A stretch of DNA of 64,000 bases from Vibrio coralliirubri. Its GTDB lineage: Bacteria > Pseudomonadota > Gammaproteobacteria > Enterobacterales > Vibrionaceae. The translations under genes and the position numbers were made by a program. The DNA lies in assembly GCF_024347375.1 (NCBI RefSeq), contig NZ_AP025470.1:1426001-1490000 (forward strand), written 5' to 3'. How positions within the stretch are numbered: the stretch's first letter is position 1; each line of letters begins with the position of its first letter. Below the pieces are notes generated by a model. It was given only the letters and a program-made list of their open reading frames with translations, was not told the DNA's origin and did not search any database. Positions 1 through 6,832 of the stretch are shown one piece after another.

Positions 1-258
1 TGAAGCGAAACATAACACTCCAACGCTTGCCCTGACACCAACTTGCGCGTCCCAAGCCATATCGTAATACGCAGCCCCATCAGATAATGTACTAGAAAGT
101 GACATTATTAAATCATGTTCTTCTTTATCAACAGAACTTAGGTAATTGCCCATAACCATTTCAAATGGGTCGTTGAATTCACCAAATCTAGATAATTTTA
201 AAAAGAAATTATCAAAGAACTCAGGTCTATATTGTGTGTATTTGAAAACTGACGTCAC
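1..258 (-). CDS. DUF2971-like protein, partial (runs off the left edge)
   Basis: A minus-strand frame stays open from a GTG at 258 to the window edge, about 86 codons. The translation carries the N-terminal pattern of DUF2971 proteins: VFKYTQYRPEFFDN, then GEFNDPFE, and GVLCFAS at the edge, matching the family's 'YKY...', 'FNDPFE' and 'GVLSLS'-type blocks. The function of the family is unknown; members are common in accessory islands. The start is about 25 bp after the end of the attC site at 283-384, as expected for the next integron cassette in the same orientation. No strong ribosome binding site is visible, so the start is uncertain. The family call is from remembered motifs. Confidence 0.6.
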   Translation of the reverse strand, partial: MTSVFKYTQYRPEFFDNFFLKLSRFGEFNDPFEMVMGNYLSSVDKEEHDLIMSLSSTLSDGAAYYDMAWDAQVGVRASVGVLCFAS

Positions 259-282
259 AAATGAAATCCATGTGAAGAAAAA

Positions 283-384
283 GGCTAACGCCTCACTAAG
301 AGGCGAGTAATTGTTGGCTAAAATGTGAAGCGAAGCAGAACCGAGCCAACAGTTACGAGTCCTGCTTTAGTGACTTGTTAGAGC
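283..384 (-). other. Integron attC recombination site (cassette orientation minus)
   Basis: Read on the minus strand, the site begins GCTCTAAC (384-377) and ends GGCGTTAGCC (291-282). The two ends fold on each other: TCACTAA, a GTAAxTGTTGGCT block and CTAAC recur in inverted order, giving the imperfect inverted repeat of about 100 bp typical of attC. It begins directly after the stop codon (389-387) of the upstream gene, and the next gene starts right after it. The R'' octamer GCTCTAAC is the exact complement of GTTAGAGC at 2350-2343 (minus), the left boundary of the same cassette. That is the relation expected when a circular cassette has integrated. Confidence 0.7.
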
Positions 385-386
385 TA

Positions 387-839
387 CTAGCCACCTAAGC
401 CTAATAAAACACCGCCACCAGACATAGAATTTCCTGAAAAGGAACCGTTTGGCATATGCATATTCTTAGCATCACCATAGAGATTTAAACCTATTGGTCT
501 AAGATCCATATTTTCCACAACAGCTTCACTATTTGATACATTCCGAACTTTCAATACTTGCTTACCTTGAATAGTGATAATTATTGAACCATCAATTTCT
601 TTAACCTCAACAGCAGGAAACTTTGAAACTGAATTCTCAACGATTGACACAAACTCCATTTTTTCAGGATTACTGATCGCTTGAAGCCAAACCTGTGGTT
701 TTTCCCCGTAACCAATAATTAAAGGTAATGCTCCTGCTAATTCAACCAAATGCCCACCACCTATTAATGAATTACTACAGATAGTTAGCTTTTCGTATGG
801 CTGATATGAAGATGGGAGATTATTTCTTGTATAAGTCAT
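387..839 (-). CDS. Hypothetical cassette protein (150 aa)
   Basis: Not recognised. The protein has a hydrophobic stretch around residues 34-44 (ELAGALPLIIGYG), a beta-rich middle (FPAVEVKEIDGSIIITIQGKQVLKV) and a glycine/serine-rich C-terminus (GSFSGNSMSGGGVLLGLGG). No signal peptide is evident. Its ATG (839-837) overlaps the stop codon of the upstream small membrane-protein gene in an ATGA arrangement, so the two were translationally coupled before IS insertion. The stop is followed at once by the attC site, making this the last gene of a two-gene integron cassette. An adjacent membrane protein and a glycine-rich tail could suggest a toxin/immunity or membrane pair, but nothing in the sequence proves it. 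Confidence 0.6.
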   Translation of the reverse strand: MTYTRNNLPSSYQPYEKLTICSNSLIGGGHLVELAGALPLIIGYGEKPQVWLQAISNPEKMEFVSIVENSVSKFPAVEVKEIDGSIIITIQGKQVLKVRNVSNSEAVVENMDLRPIGLNLYGDAKNMHMPNGSFSGNSMSGGGVLLGLGG

Positions 840-986
840 TCGTTTTCTCCCGATACAACTTGTCTTTGTTTTGGAGCCGTATTGAAGTGCTCTTTGATCT
901 CTTTCATTACTCGTTTTCTGTCGTTGGGCAGAGCTAAACCTACTAAATATAGAACGATGGAAATAGCGACACCTGCACCTAATGCA

Positions 987-2040
987 GGCTTTGTTGCGTA
1001 ATTCAATGGAACTAAATCAAGAACCTACGATCTGATCAGCTACCTCCACTCTATCTCGTAGTCCTATGCCTAAGCCTCGTTATAAAACAACCAACTGGAA
1101 GCAATACAACCGATCACTCATTAACCGTGGTTCTCTGACTTTTTGGATTGATGAAGAAGCAATAAGCGGATGGGCGCAAAGCAAACAGAATAAGCGCGGT
1201 AGGCCGCGTCGGTTCAGTGATTTAGCTATCACGACAGCACTCATGGTCAAACGAGTTTTTTCTATGCCATTGAGAGCGCTGCAAGGATTTATCGACTCGA
1301 TATTTAGGTTAGCCCATGTACCGTTAAGTTGTCCGCATTACACCTGCATCAGTCGTAGAGCCAAGCAAGTTGAGGTTTCATTTAAGACTAAAACGAGAGG
1401 AGCGATACAGCACCTAGCCATTGATGCTACTGGCCTTAAGGTTTATGGCGAAGGTGAATGGAAAGTCAAAAAACATGGGACGGATGGCAAGCGTAGAGTC
1501 TGGCGAAAGCTGCATATTGCAGTCGATACCAACACTCATGAGATCATTGCCGCCGAGCTAAGTTTATCGACGGTTACAGATGGAGAAGTACTCCCGAACT
1601 TACTGAAACAAACACGCCGAAGTATCCTTGAGGTGTCTGGTGATGGCGCTTACGACACGAGAGCGTGTCACGCTGCTATTAAGATTAAGGGAGCTATTGC
1701 GCTTATTCCCCCAAGAGAAGGGGCTGCCTTCTGGGAGCGTGGTCACCCTCGAAATCTCGCCGTGGGTTGCCAGAAATTATACGACTCAAATAAGTATTGG
1801 AAAGAGCGGTATGGATACCACAAACGTTCACTCTCAGAAACAGCGATGTATCGAGTTAAACAGTTGCTAGGAGGGAAACTGAGCTTAAGAAATTACAATG
1901 CCCAGGTGGGTGAAACTTACGCGATGATAAAAGCGTTGAACAAGCTTACTGGGTTAGGTATGCCTGAAACTTGTCGTATTGACTAAGAAACAAGCGAAAC
2001 GGGTTGGCTCTATCTCTAAATTTAATTACGCAACAAAGCC
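987..2040 (+). mobile_element. IS5-family (IS903-group) insertion sequence, copy 1, 1054 bp
   Basis: The element is bounded by a perfect 17-bp terminal inverted repeat starting GGCTTTGTTGCGTAATT, with one transposase gene filling it and a 9-bp direct target duplication outside. Copy 2 lies inverted at 4084-5137. The 307-codon transposase frames of the two copies differ at one residue (Leu here, Phe in copy 2, about residue 231), so they diverged very recently. The element is probably still active. Confidence 0.95.
1066..1986 (+). CDS. IS903-group transposase (DDE), 306 aa
   Basis: The DDE transposase catalyses cut-and-paste or replicative transposition of its own IS. The basic N-terminus (residues 1-45) fits DNA binding. 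The catalytic acidic residues are visible in LAIDATGLKV (first Asp), VSGDGAYDT (second Asp) and RSLSETAMYRVK (Glu), the last within the Y-(2)-R-(3)-E-(6)-K signature of the IS5/IS4 superfamily. Length and motif order match IS903 transposases. The frame is intact, with start and stop well inside the terminal repeats. It lies antisense to the small membrane-protein gene that it disrupts. Confidence 0.95.
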   Translation: MPKPRYKTTNWKQYNRSLINRGSLTFWIDEEAISGWAQSKQNKRGRPRRFSDLAITTALMVKRVFSMPLRALQGFIDSIFRLAHVPLSCPHYTCISRRAKQVEVSFKTKTRGAIQHLAIDATGLKVYGEGEWKVKKHGTDGKRRVWRKLHIAVDTNTHEIIAAELSLSTVTDGEVLPNLLKQTRRSILEVSGDGAYDTRACHAAIKIKGAIALIPPREGAAFWERGHPRNLAVGCQKLYDSNKYWKERYGYHKRSLSETAMYRVKQLLGGKLSLRNYNAQVGETYAMIKALNKLTGLGMPETCRID

Positions 2041-2342
2041 CCTAATGCAATCCATTCTCCAATGTAAATCTGTTGTTCTACTCCAGCTATAGTTGTTGCA
2101 CCTTTACCCAAGATATTAAAACCAAAACCTACAGTAGCCAACAAAATGCTATTAGCCCAATTAAATGTTACCGGTTTACCATTTTTGATATGCTCGAAAT
2201 CTAAAGCTGTCAATGGATAGTCTGCCTGCCAAGTTCCTATGCTAGCTCCAGATATCAATCCATGAACTGGTATCGTTTCACTTATTTGTTGATTCTCGAT
2301 TCGACTACTCATTCATAATTCCATGCCGATATAGTTTATGTA

Positions 2343-2350
2343 GCTCTAAC
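2343..2350 (-). other. Integron core-like site (GTTAGAGC on minus), cassette left boundary
   Basis: GTTAGAGC on the minus strand lies about 30 bp upstream of the disrupted membrane-protein start and is the exact complement of the R'' octamer of the attC at 283-384. I infer it marks the 5' edge of that cassette. No full attC palindrome can be made immediately to its right. Confidence 0.45.
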
Positions 2351-2373
2351 AGCTTATTAAGAAGGAAGTTTCC

Positions 2374-2570
2374 TTGATTAAAAATGGAGTTTTTCCTCTT
2401 ATCACGCTTTTGTTGCAGATAACACTAGCACCTTTTATCAATGCAATCAGTCAGATAATGCACATACTGACATCAATGTAGGCAATAACTTGTGGAAAGA
2501 GGGAATTATCCCTCTTTTTGATCTTTCTAATGGTGAATGGGTCGAGTCTGGCTTTTATACAATTCATTAG
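2374..2570 (+). pseudogene. Small secreted-protein gene with a frameshift (not recognised)
   Basis: A TTG at 2374, preceded by AAGGAAG, opens a frame that reads as a signal peptide (MIKNGVFPLITLLLQITLAPFINA) but stops at 2479-2481. A second frame, one base earlier in phase, reads coherently from about 2400 to a TAG at 2568-2570 (AFVADNTSTFYQCNQS, then VGNNLWKEGIIPLFDLSNGE, ending WVESGFYTIH). A one-base indel around 2400-2420 would join the signal peptide to this segment and give a precursor of about 65 residues. The strand is opposite to its neighbours. It may be a decayed small exported protein or a cassette remnant. The product is unknown. Confidence 0.4.
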
Positions 2571-2748
2571 ATTATCTATAGTAAAAAGCCTGCTGAGGGT
2601 TGTTCTCTTATAATCGCCAGCACGTCAAGGGGAAGAAACAAGTTAGAGTAAAAACAAATATAGGTCTTTGGCATAATAAGAAATAATGAGACTCACTCTT
2701 CAAGGGGACCAAAAAGCCCGATGATAGAGCCATGTATTACATAACGAT
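2571..2748. other. Intergenic segment with a second CTCTAAC core-like motif
   Basis: The segment is AT-rich and has no convincing gene. GTTAGAGT at 2642-2649 (ACTCTAAC on minus) has the form of an R'' site for the cassette whose genes end at 2749, but the sequence to its left is not clearly palindromic. Confidence 0.3.
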
Positions 2749-4065
2749 CTAAAGAAATGACACTTCACTTAACTGCTTTCTTTTATTCAAGATATTGTAT
2801 GATTTCGAAGTCGACTGAATATATTGACTATTCAGATCACGTATATCAGAGTATTTTGAAGCCGTTCTAACAAAAACAGGTAAATCATAGTTATCCACTT
2901 CATTTGTTTTTTCAATACCATCGAAATACTCGGGATTGTAAACACCTAACTTTCCAGCCCACATCTCTCGGAGATAGCTCAACCATTCGGGTTGGGCTGT
3001 GTCTATAATGGAAAGTCGAGCCTTTGAATTCAGATAGGTAGATATCGCACTATTGGGGACCCATCCAGATAGGTAATCTTTAAAATATAACTTTTCGCCT
3101 ATAGACTTTGATTTTGCTAATGAGACGATGTTAGCCGTGAAATAATTAGCATTTTCTAAATACAAGTTTGAAGCAGCACAGCATGCATTGCCATCCGAGT
3201 GTAGAAGCAAGTCATTATCCGCAAAACCAAAACTCATACCTTTAGACCTAGTTTGAGCTGCTATTTCTGTTAAGTTAGGCACTCTATAGCTAGCTGGAAG
3301 TATGTATTCTCTCCCCTGTTTTAATGCGCCAAGTTTTTTATAATAACCAATGGGGTTCCCTTCCAATATGTCGATTAACTTACTGCCAAACTTTTTGTTT
3401 GCATCTATAGGGCACTTTAAATACTCAGCAGAAATGTGTTTTACACTAGACGAAGCGGCTAAATCTAGAACGTGACTGAAGAACTTCTCATGTCCCGGAA
3501 TTATTGGCTGAAACCTAAAGCAAACTGGAATACCTTCACTATCAAGTACCTTAGCGGACTTTGCCAGGTCCTCTATTGCTACACATCCTCTATCGATTCT
3601 ATGTCTTTGTTCAAAATCGACTATCGTCGTCGAAAATCTGACATAAGTGTTTGAGCCAGAAACTACCTCTAAATATTCATCACGGGTTATTTCGTCACTT
3701 TTTGTACTTACAATAACTGGGTAATTAAACTCTTTTAGAATTTTTAAATACTCTAATGTGACTTTTTCTCTAGATTCTAACTTTGTAAATGGATCAGACA
3801 TGCCACCCAGTTGGAAAGGAACTCTACGCTCTATTAGTTCATCAAGAGCTGAACTGACTTTACCGTTAGATACCCGAGTTAGCCTATCTAGAAGAGAAGA
3901 TGGGTTACCAATTTTCAACTCTCCCCGTCGGCCAAAGCCTTGTCTTGTTGATGCAAAACAATACTCACAAGAAAACTGACATCGGTTATAAGGGTCTAAT
4001 CGAAGTGGAGTAGCACAGAATCCAACTTGACTAGTTAGACCCGCATAATATTTATATGACTTCAT
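2749..4065 (-). CDS. Radical SAM protein, SplB-like (COG1533 type), 438 aa
   Basis: A CxxxCxxC iron-sulfur motif lies near the N-terminus (CQFSCEYCF, residues about 29-37), preceded by LRLDPYNR, as in spore-photoproduct-lyase-like radical SAM proteins (LNPYRGC...C.YC). Further motifs fit a TIM-barrel radical SAM core: GGMSDPFTKLE (about 92-102), VSTKSDEITRDE (about 117-128) and FRFQPIIPGHE. The C-terminal half adds two adjacent cysteines (NACCAAS) and matches nothing I recognise. The substrate is unknown. The ATG (4065-4063) overlapped the original TGA of the upstream membrane-protein gene; copy 2 of the IS now separates them, so expression may depend on read-through from the IS. Low GC suggests acquired DNA. 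Confidence 0.75.
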   Translation of the reverse strand: MKSYKYYAGLTSQVGFCATPLRLDPYNRCQFSCEYCFASTRQGFGRRGELKIGNPSSLLDRLTRVSNGKVSSALDELIERRVPFQLGGMSDPFTKLESREKVTLEYLKILKEFNYPVIVSTKSDEITRDEYLEVVSGSNTYVRFSTTIVDFEQRHRIDRGCVAIEDLAKSAKVLDSEGIPVCFRFQPIIPGHEKFFSHVLDLAASSSVKHISAEYLKCPIDANKKFGSKLIDILEGNPIGYYKKLGALKQGREYILPASYRVPNLTEIAAQTRSKGMSFGFADNDLLLHSDGNACCAASNLYLENANYFTANIVSLAKSKSIGEKLYFKDYLSGWVPNSAISTYLNSKARLSIIDTAQPEWLSYLREMWAGKLGVYNPEYFDGIEKTNEVDNYDLPVFVRTASKYSDIRDLNSQYIQSTSKSYNILNKRKQLSEVSFL

Positions 4066-4083
4066 TTGTTCCTTACTTCTAGT

Positions 4084-5137
4084 GGCTTTGTTGCGTAATT
4101 AAATTTAGAGATAGAGCCAACCCGTTTCGCTTGTTTCTTAGTCAATACGACAAGTTTCAGGCATACCTAACCCAGTAAGCTTGTTCAACGCTTTTATCAT
4201 CGCGTAAGTTTCACCCACCTGGGCATTGTAATTTCTTAAGCTCAGTTTCCCTCCTAGCAACTGTTTAACTCGATACATCGCTGTTTCTGAGAGTGAACGT
4301 TTGTGGTATCCATACCGCTCTTTCCAATACTTATTTGAGTCGTATAATTTCTGGCAACCCACGGCGAAATTTCGAGGGTGACCACGCTCCCAGAAGGCAG
4401 CCCCTTCTCTTGGGGGAATAAGCGCAATAGCTCCCTTAATCTTAATAGCAGCGTGACACGCTCTCGTGTCGTAAGCGCCATCACCAGACACCTCAAGGAT
4501 ACTTCGGCGTGTTTGTTTCAGTAAGTTCGGGAGTACTTCTCCATCTGTAACCGTCGATAAACTTAGCTCGGCGGCAATGATCTCATGAGTGTTGGTATCG
4601 ACTGCAATATGCAGCTTTCGCCAGACTCTACGCTTGCCATCCGTCCCATGTTTTTTGACTTTCCATTCACCTTCGCCATAAACCTTAAGGCCAGTAGCAT
4701 CAATGGCTAGGTGCTGTATCGCTCCTCTCGTTTTAGTCTTAAATGAAACCTCAACTTGCTTGGCTCTACGACTGATGCAGGTGTAATGCGGACAACTTAA
4801 CGGTACATGGGCTAACCTAAATATCGAGTCGATAAATCCTTGCAGCGCTCTCAATGGCATAGAAAAAACTCGTTTGACCATGAGTGCTGTCGTGATAGCT
4901 AAATCACTGAACCGACGCGGCCTACCGCGCTTATTCTGTTTGCTTTGCGCCCATCCGCTTATTGCTTCTTCATCAATCCAAAAAGTCAGAGAACCACGGT
5001 TAATGAGTGATCGGTTGTATTGCTTCCAGTTGGTTGTTTTATAACGAGGCTTAGGCATAGGACTACGAGATAGAGTGGAGGTAGCTGATCAGATCGTAGG
5101 TTCTTGATTTAGTTCCATTGAATTACGCAACAAAGCC
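4084..5137 (-). mobile_element. IS5-family (IS903-group) insertion sequence, copy 2, 1054 bp
   Basis: Length, 17-bp perfect terminal repeats and transposase match copy 1, in inverted orientation. It inserted four codons before the end of the upstream membrane-protein gene. Inverted near-identical copies 2 kb apart could promote inversion of the segment between them. Confidence 0.95.
4138..5058 (-). CDS. IS903-group transposase (DDE), 306 aa, copy 2
   Basis: This is the same protein as the copy 1 transposase, with one substitution (Phe for Leu in the HPRNxAVGCQ segment). All three DDE motifs (AIDATGLKV, SGDGAYDT, SLSETAMYRVK) are intact. It is transcribed in the same direction as the genes flanking it, so an outward promoter or read-through from the IS could drive the downstream radical SAM gene. 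Confidence 0.95.
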   Translation of the reverse strand: MPKPRYKTTNWKQYNRSLINRGSLTFWIDEEAISGWAQSKQNKRGRPRRFSDLAITTALMVKRVFSMPLRALQGFIDSIFRLAHVPLSCPHYTCISRRAKQVEVSFKTKTRGAIQHLAIDATGLKVYGEGEWKVKKHGTDGKRRVWRKLHIAVDTNTHEIIAAELSLSTVTDGEVLPNLLKQTRRSILEVSGDGAYDTRACHAAIKIKGAIALIPPREGAAFWERGHPRNFAVGCQKLYDSNKYWKERYGYHKRSLSETAMYRVKQLLGGKLSLRNYNAQVGETYAMIKALNKLTGLGMPETCRID

Positions 5138-5850
5138 ACTTCTAGTATCCAGTCCCAAACGAAACCAGCACCATTACATATGTGTTGGCCTAGGACCCAC
5201 AAAAAGAGCACTAAACTAATTATCAATAGTATCTTTATTATGAACCTAGCTGGATAGTAGCTTTCCGAATATCTGCCGAATAGCTCATAGAACACATCCT
5301 TTTCAGAACTCTCATCATGTGTAGTCTGTACTATTGGCATTCCAAATTCATAGGACTGACCGTCTACTCTAAATTTAATTACGGTCTGCTTCTCGTTAAC
5401 TTCAGGCTCATCACACAAGTTTTTATCCAAATTAACGTCCAACTTGGTGAGATACTTTTTTTTACTTAGCCGTTCAACTAATTTTTTCTTTTGATTTATG
5501 TTTGCGCTTTTTAATAAGCCATGAGCTTCCCAAGCTAGCCATCTTGGGTGATTGTTGTATGAACTGTACTCAGAAAAACTACTGTATTTTTGGACGAATT
5601 TGGGGCAAAAAAGCTTAAACAACCCCAAAGCTATCACAAAAGATAGAGAAGACAGCCAGAGTAGTTGCCAATGAAATGGAAGAGTTAGTTCAATATTATG
5701 CGTAACACCCATTAGAGTAATGGGTAAAGGAGTTGGGAGTTGGTTTATAATCCCCGCAATTACTGGGACTAATGAGAACCACACAACAAGATACCTAAGT
5801 ATGATTAGTTGAAAGAAAGTTTGGTATTCTTCCCATCTATCTACTTTCAT
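5089..5850 (-). CDS. Three-helix membrane protein; last codons replaced by IS sequence
   Basis: The protein is not recognised. Hydrophobic segments lie at about residues 16-37, 58-83 and 201-222, with a charged, probably cytoplasmic region of about 115 residues between helices 2 and 3. Beyond residue 237 (...WDWILEV) the frame runs into IS copy 2 and ends in 15 IS-encoded residues at 5089. With the IS and one duplication removed, the gene ends RNK with a TGA (4064-4062) overlapping the ATG of the radical SAM gene, giving 241 residues. Most of the protein is therefore preserved, but translational coupling to the partner is lost. The tight coupling suggests that the two proteins act together, perhaps at the membrane. 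Confidence 0.65.
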   Translation of the reverse strand: MKVDRWEEYQTFFQLIILRYLVVWFSLVPVIAGIINQLPTPLPITLMGVTHNIELTLPFHWQLLWLSSLSFVIALGLFKLFCPKFVQKYSSFSEYSSYNNHPRWLAWEAHGLLKSANINQKKKLVERLSKKKYLTKLDVNLDKNLCDEPEVNEKQTVIKFRVDGQSYEFGMPIVQTTHDESSEKDVFYELFGRYSESYYPARFIIKILLIISLVLFLWVLGQHICNGAGFVWDWILEVALLRNSMELNQEPTI

Positions 5851-6207
5851 TTAGAATTCCTTTATCTTTTAAGGCCGCTTATCACACCATATGCTAGGAT
5901 TTTACAGCAAACTAATATTAAACAATATCTTAAACACTAAACAAAATGCATGCTGACAAACTGTTACGGCACCTTTCCTTTGAACGAAGTCATTATCATA
6001 TTAATTTAACTACAAATCAAAAACTTAAGAGGGGGCATGGTTAATCAGCAAAGTGTGACAAAGTTTATAAAACTGATTTATCACCAGTTCAGATTATATT
6101 GGGTAGTGGAGAATATACTAACAGGGTGTGAATGAGTAAAAGCTCTAACGCATAATGGGGCATAAACGTGTTAGCGAAAAGTCTCTAACATTTGTGAGCA
6201 CTTAACT
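5851..6207. other. AT-rich intergenic segment with core-like motifs, no gene seen
   Basis: About 360 bp upstream of the membrane-protein/radical SAM pair. GCTCTAAC (6142-6149) and TCTCTAAC (6182-6189) occur here, with GTTAGCG between them. The first reads GTTAGAGC on minus and may be the left cassette boundary of that pair. The AT-rich stretch at 5880-6010 is the likely promoter region, but I cannot place -35/-10 boxes with confidence. Confidence 0.35.
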
Positions 6208-6405
6208 ATGTTCTGGCAGTCAAAAAACACTAAGTCAACTCCGTTCGTAATATTCGACTTCAAGCGCTTTCAAAAATTGAAGACCAGTGAAGTCCCAACC
6301 CCAAGAAGAAATAAACCATTTGAGGGCGGCCGAGTTCCCCCCGAACTCGACCTGTTCCAGACGCGCAAGCAAAGGCGTTTGGTTTCTGGCGTACTCATAA
6401 ATTAA
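6208..6405 (+). CDS. Small ORF of doubtful reality (65 aa), possible remnant
   Basis: A 65-codon frame encodes a basic peptide with no recognised motif. The minus strand of the same DNA also has a coherent open frame (WLIYEYARNQTPLLARLEQV and onward to ALEVEYYERS) without a start codon. The segment contains a near-palindrome around 6328-6352 (GCCGAGTTC / GAACTCGAC). I think this is a remnant or a dispersed non-coding element rather than a functional gene; strand and coding status are open. Confidence 0.2.
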   Translation: MFWQSKNTKSTPFVIFDFKRFQKLKTSEVPTPRRNKPFEGGRVPPELDLFQTRKQRRLVSGVLIN

Positions 6406-6832
6406 CCAATTTCAGTTTGTTGTGTAAATAATCAATAGCTTGCCAATTGATAGGTAGGTCGTATTTCGTTGTGCAAAAGCATAGAAATGAATGATGGCGA
6501 GCGTGATGCCTGAACTCAGGCAAGGAGGCTGGCGTATTAAAGGGCAAGGGCTGGCACAATATGAAACCTGGCTTGGTAGTTGATAATGTCGTTAAATTTA
6601 AATTTGTAGGTATTTATAACTAGCTAGTGGAGTGTGCTAGTTTTAAGAGTTGGTCATCTTTTATTCTGGTGTTATACACTGCTTTTTATTTCTCGATTGG
6701 ATTTAGTGTCTGAATTATTAAATCTGACGGGATAAATGATTGTTTAATGTTGATTTGGCAAGATCTTCAAGTATCCTTTATGTAAATAAAACGTTAAATA
6801 TCGAAAGTTAATTAACAATCATTAAGGAGTCG
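6406..6832. other. Intergenic segment, probable remnant then promoter of the next operon
   Basis: A short frame at 6491-6583 (MMASVMPELRQGGWRIKGQG, then LAQYETWLGS) looks gene-like but has neither homolog nor partner that I recognise, so it may be decayed. From about 6600 the DNA is very AT-rich and presumably holds the promoter of the 6833 operon. AAGGAG at about 6823-6828 is its ribosome binding site. Confidence 0.3.

Larger units (their letters stand above)
978..2049. repeat. 9-bp target site duplication CCTAATGCA flanking IS copy 1
   Basis: CCTAATGCA occurs at 978-986 and again at 2041-2049, directly outside the IS termini. A 9-bp duplication is characteristic of IS903-group members of the IS5 family. 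Confidence 0.95.
836..2312 (-). pseudogene. Small membrane protein gene, disrupted by IS903-group element
   Basis: The gene starts at ATG 2312 and runs in frame to 2041, where the IS at 987-2040 interrupts it. The reading frame now ends inside the IS (stop 2024-2022). Removing the IS and one 9-bp duplication (987-2049) joins ...GEWIALG to AGVAISIVLYLVG... in frame and yields a 137-residue protein ending QVVSGENE at a TGA (838-836). Two membrane helices are predicted, about residues 51-75 and 88-112, the second being split by the IS. The stop overlaps the ATG of the downstream gene. The interrupted product lacks most of helix 2 and the charged C-terminal tail and is probably non-functional. 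The family is unknown. Confidence 0.8.
4075..5146. repeat. 9-bp target site duplication ACTTCTAGT flanking IS copy 2
   Basis: ACTTCTAGT occurs at 4075-4083 and 5138-5146, directly outside the IS ends. It differs from the duplication of copy 1, so the two insertions were independent. Confidence 0.95.

Noticed and set aside
1628-1870. 80-aa ORF inside each IS903-group copy (also at 4254-4496)
   Set aside because: It is an out-of-frame shadow of the transposase, identical in both copies only because the DNA is nearly identical.
987-5137. Composite transposon formed by the two inverted IS903-group copies
   Set aside because: Each copy has its own, different 9-bp target duplication (CCTAATGCA and ACTTCTAGT), and the flanking genes can be rebuilt across each one. 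They are independent insertions, although they could in future mobilise or invert the segment between them.
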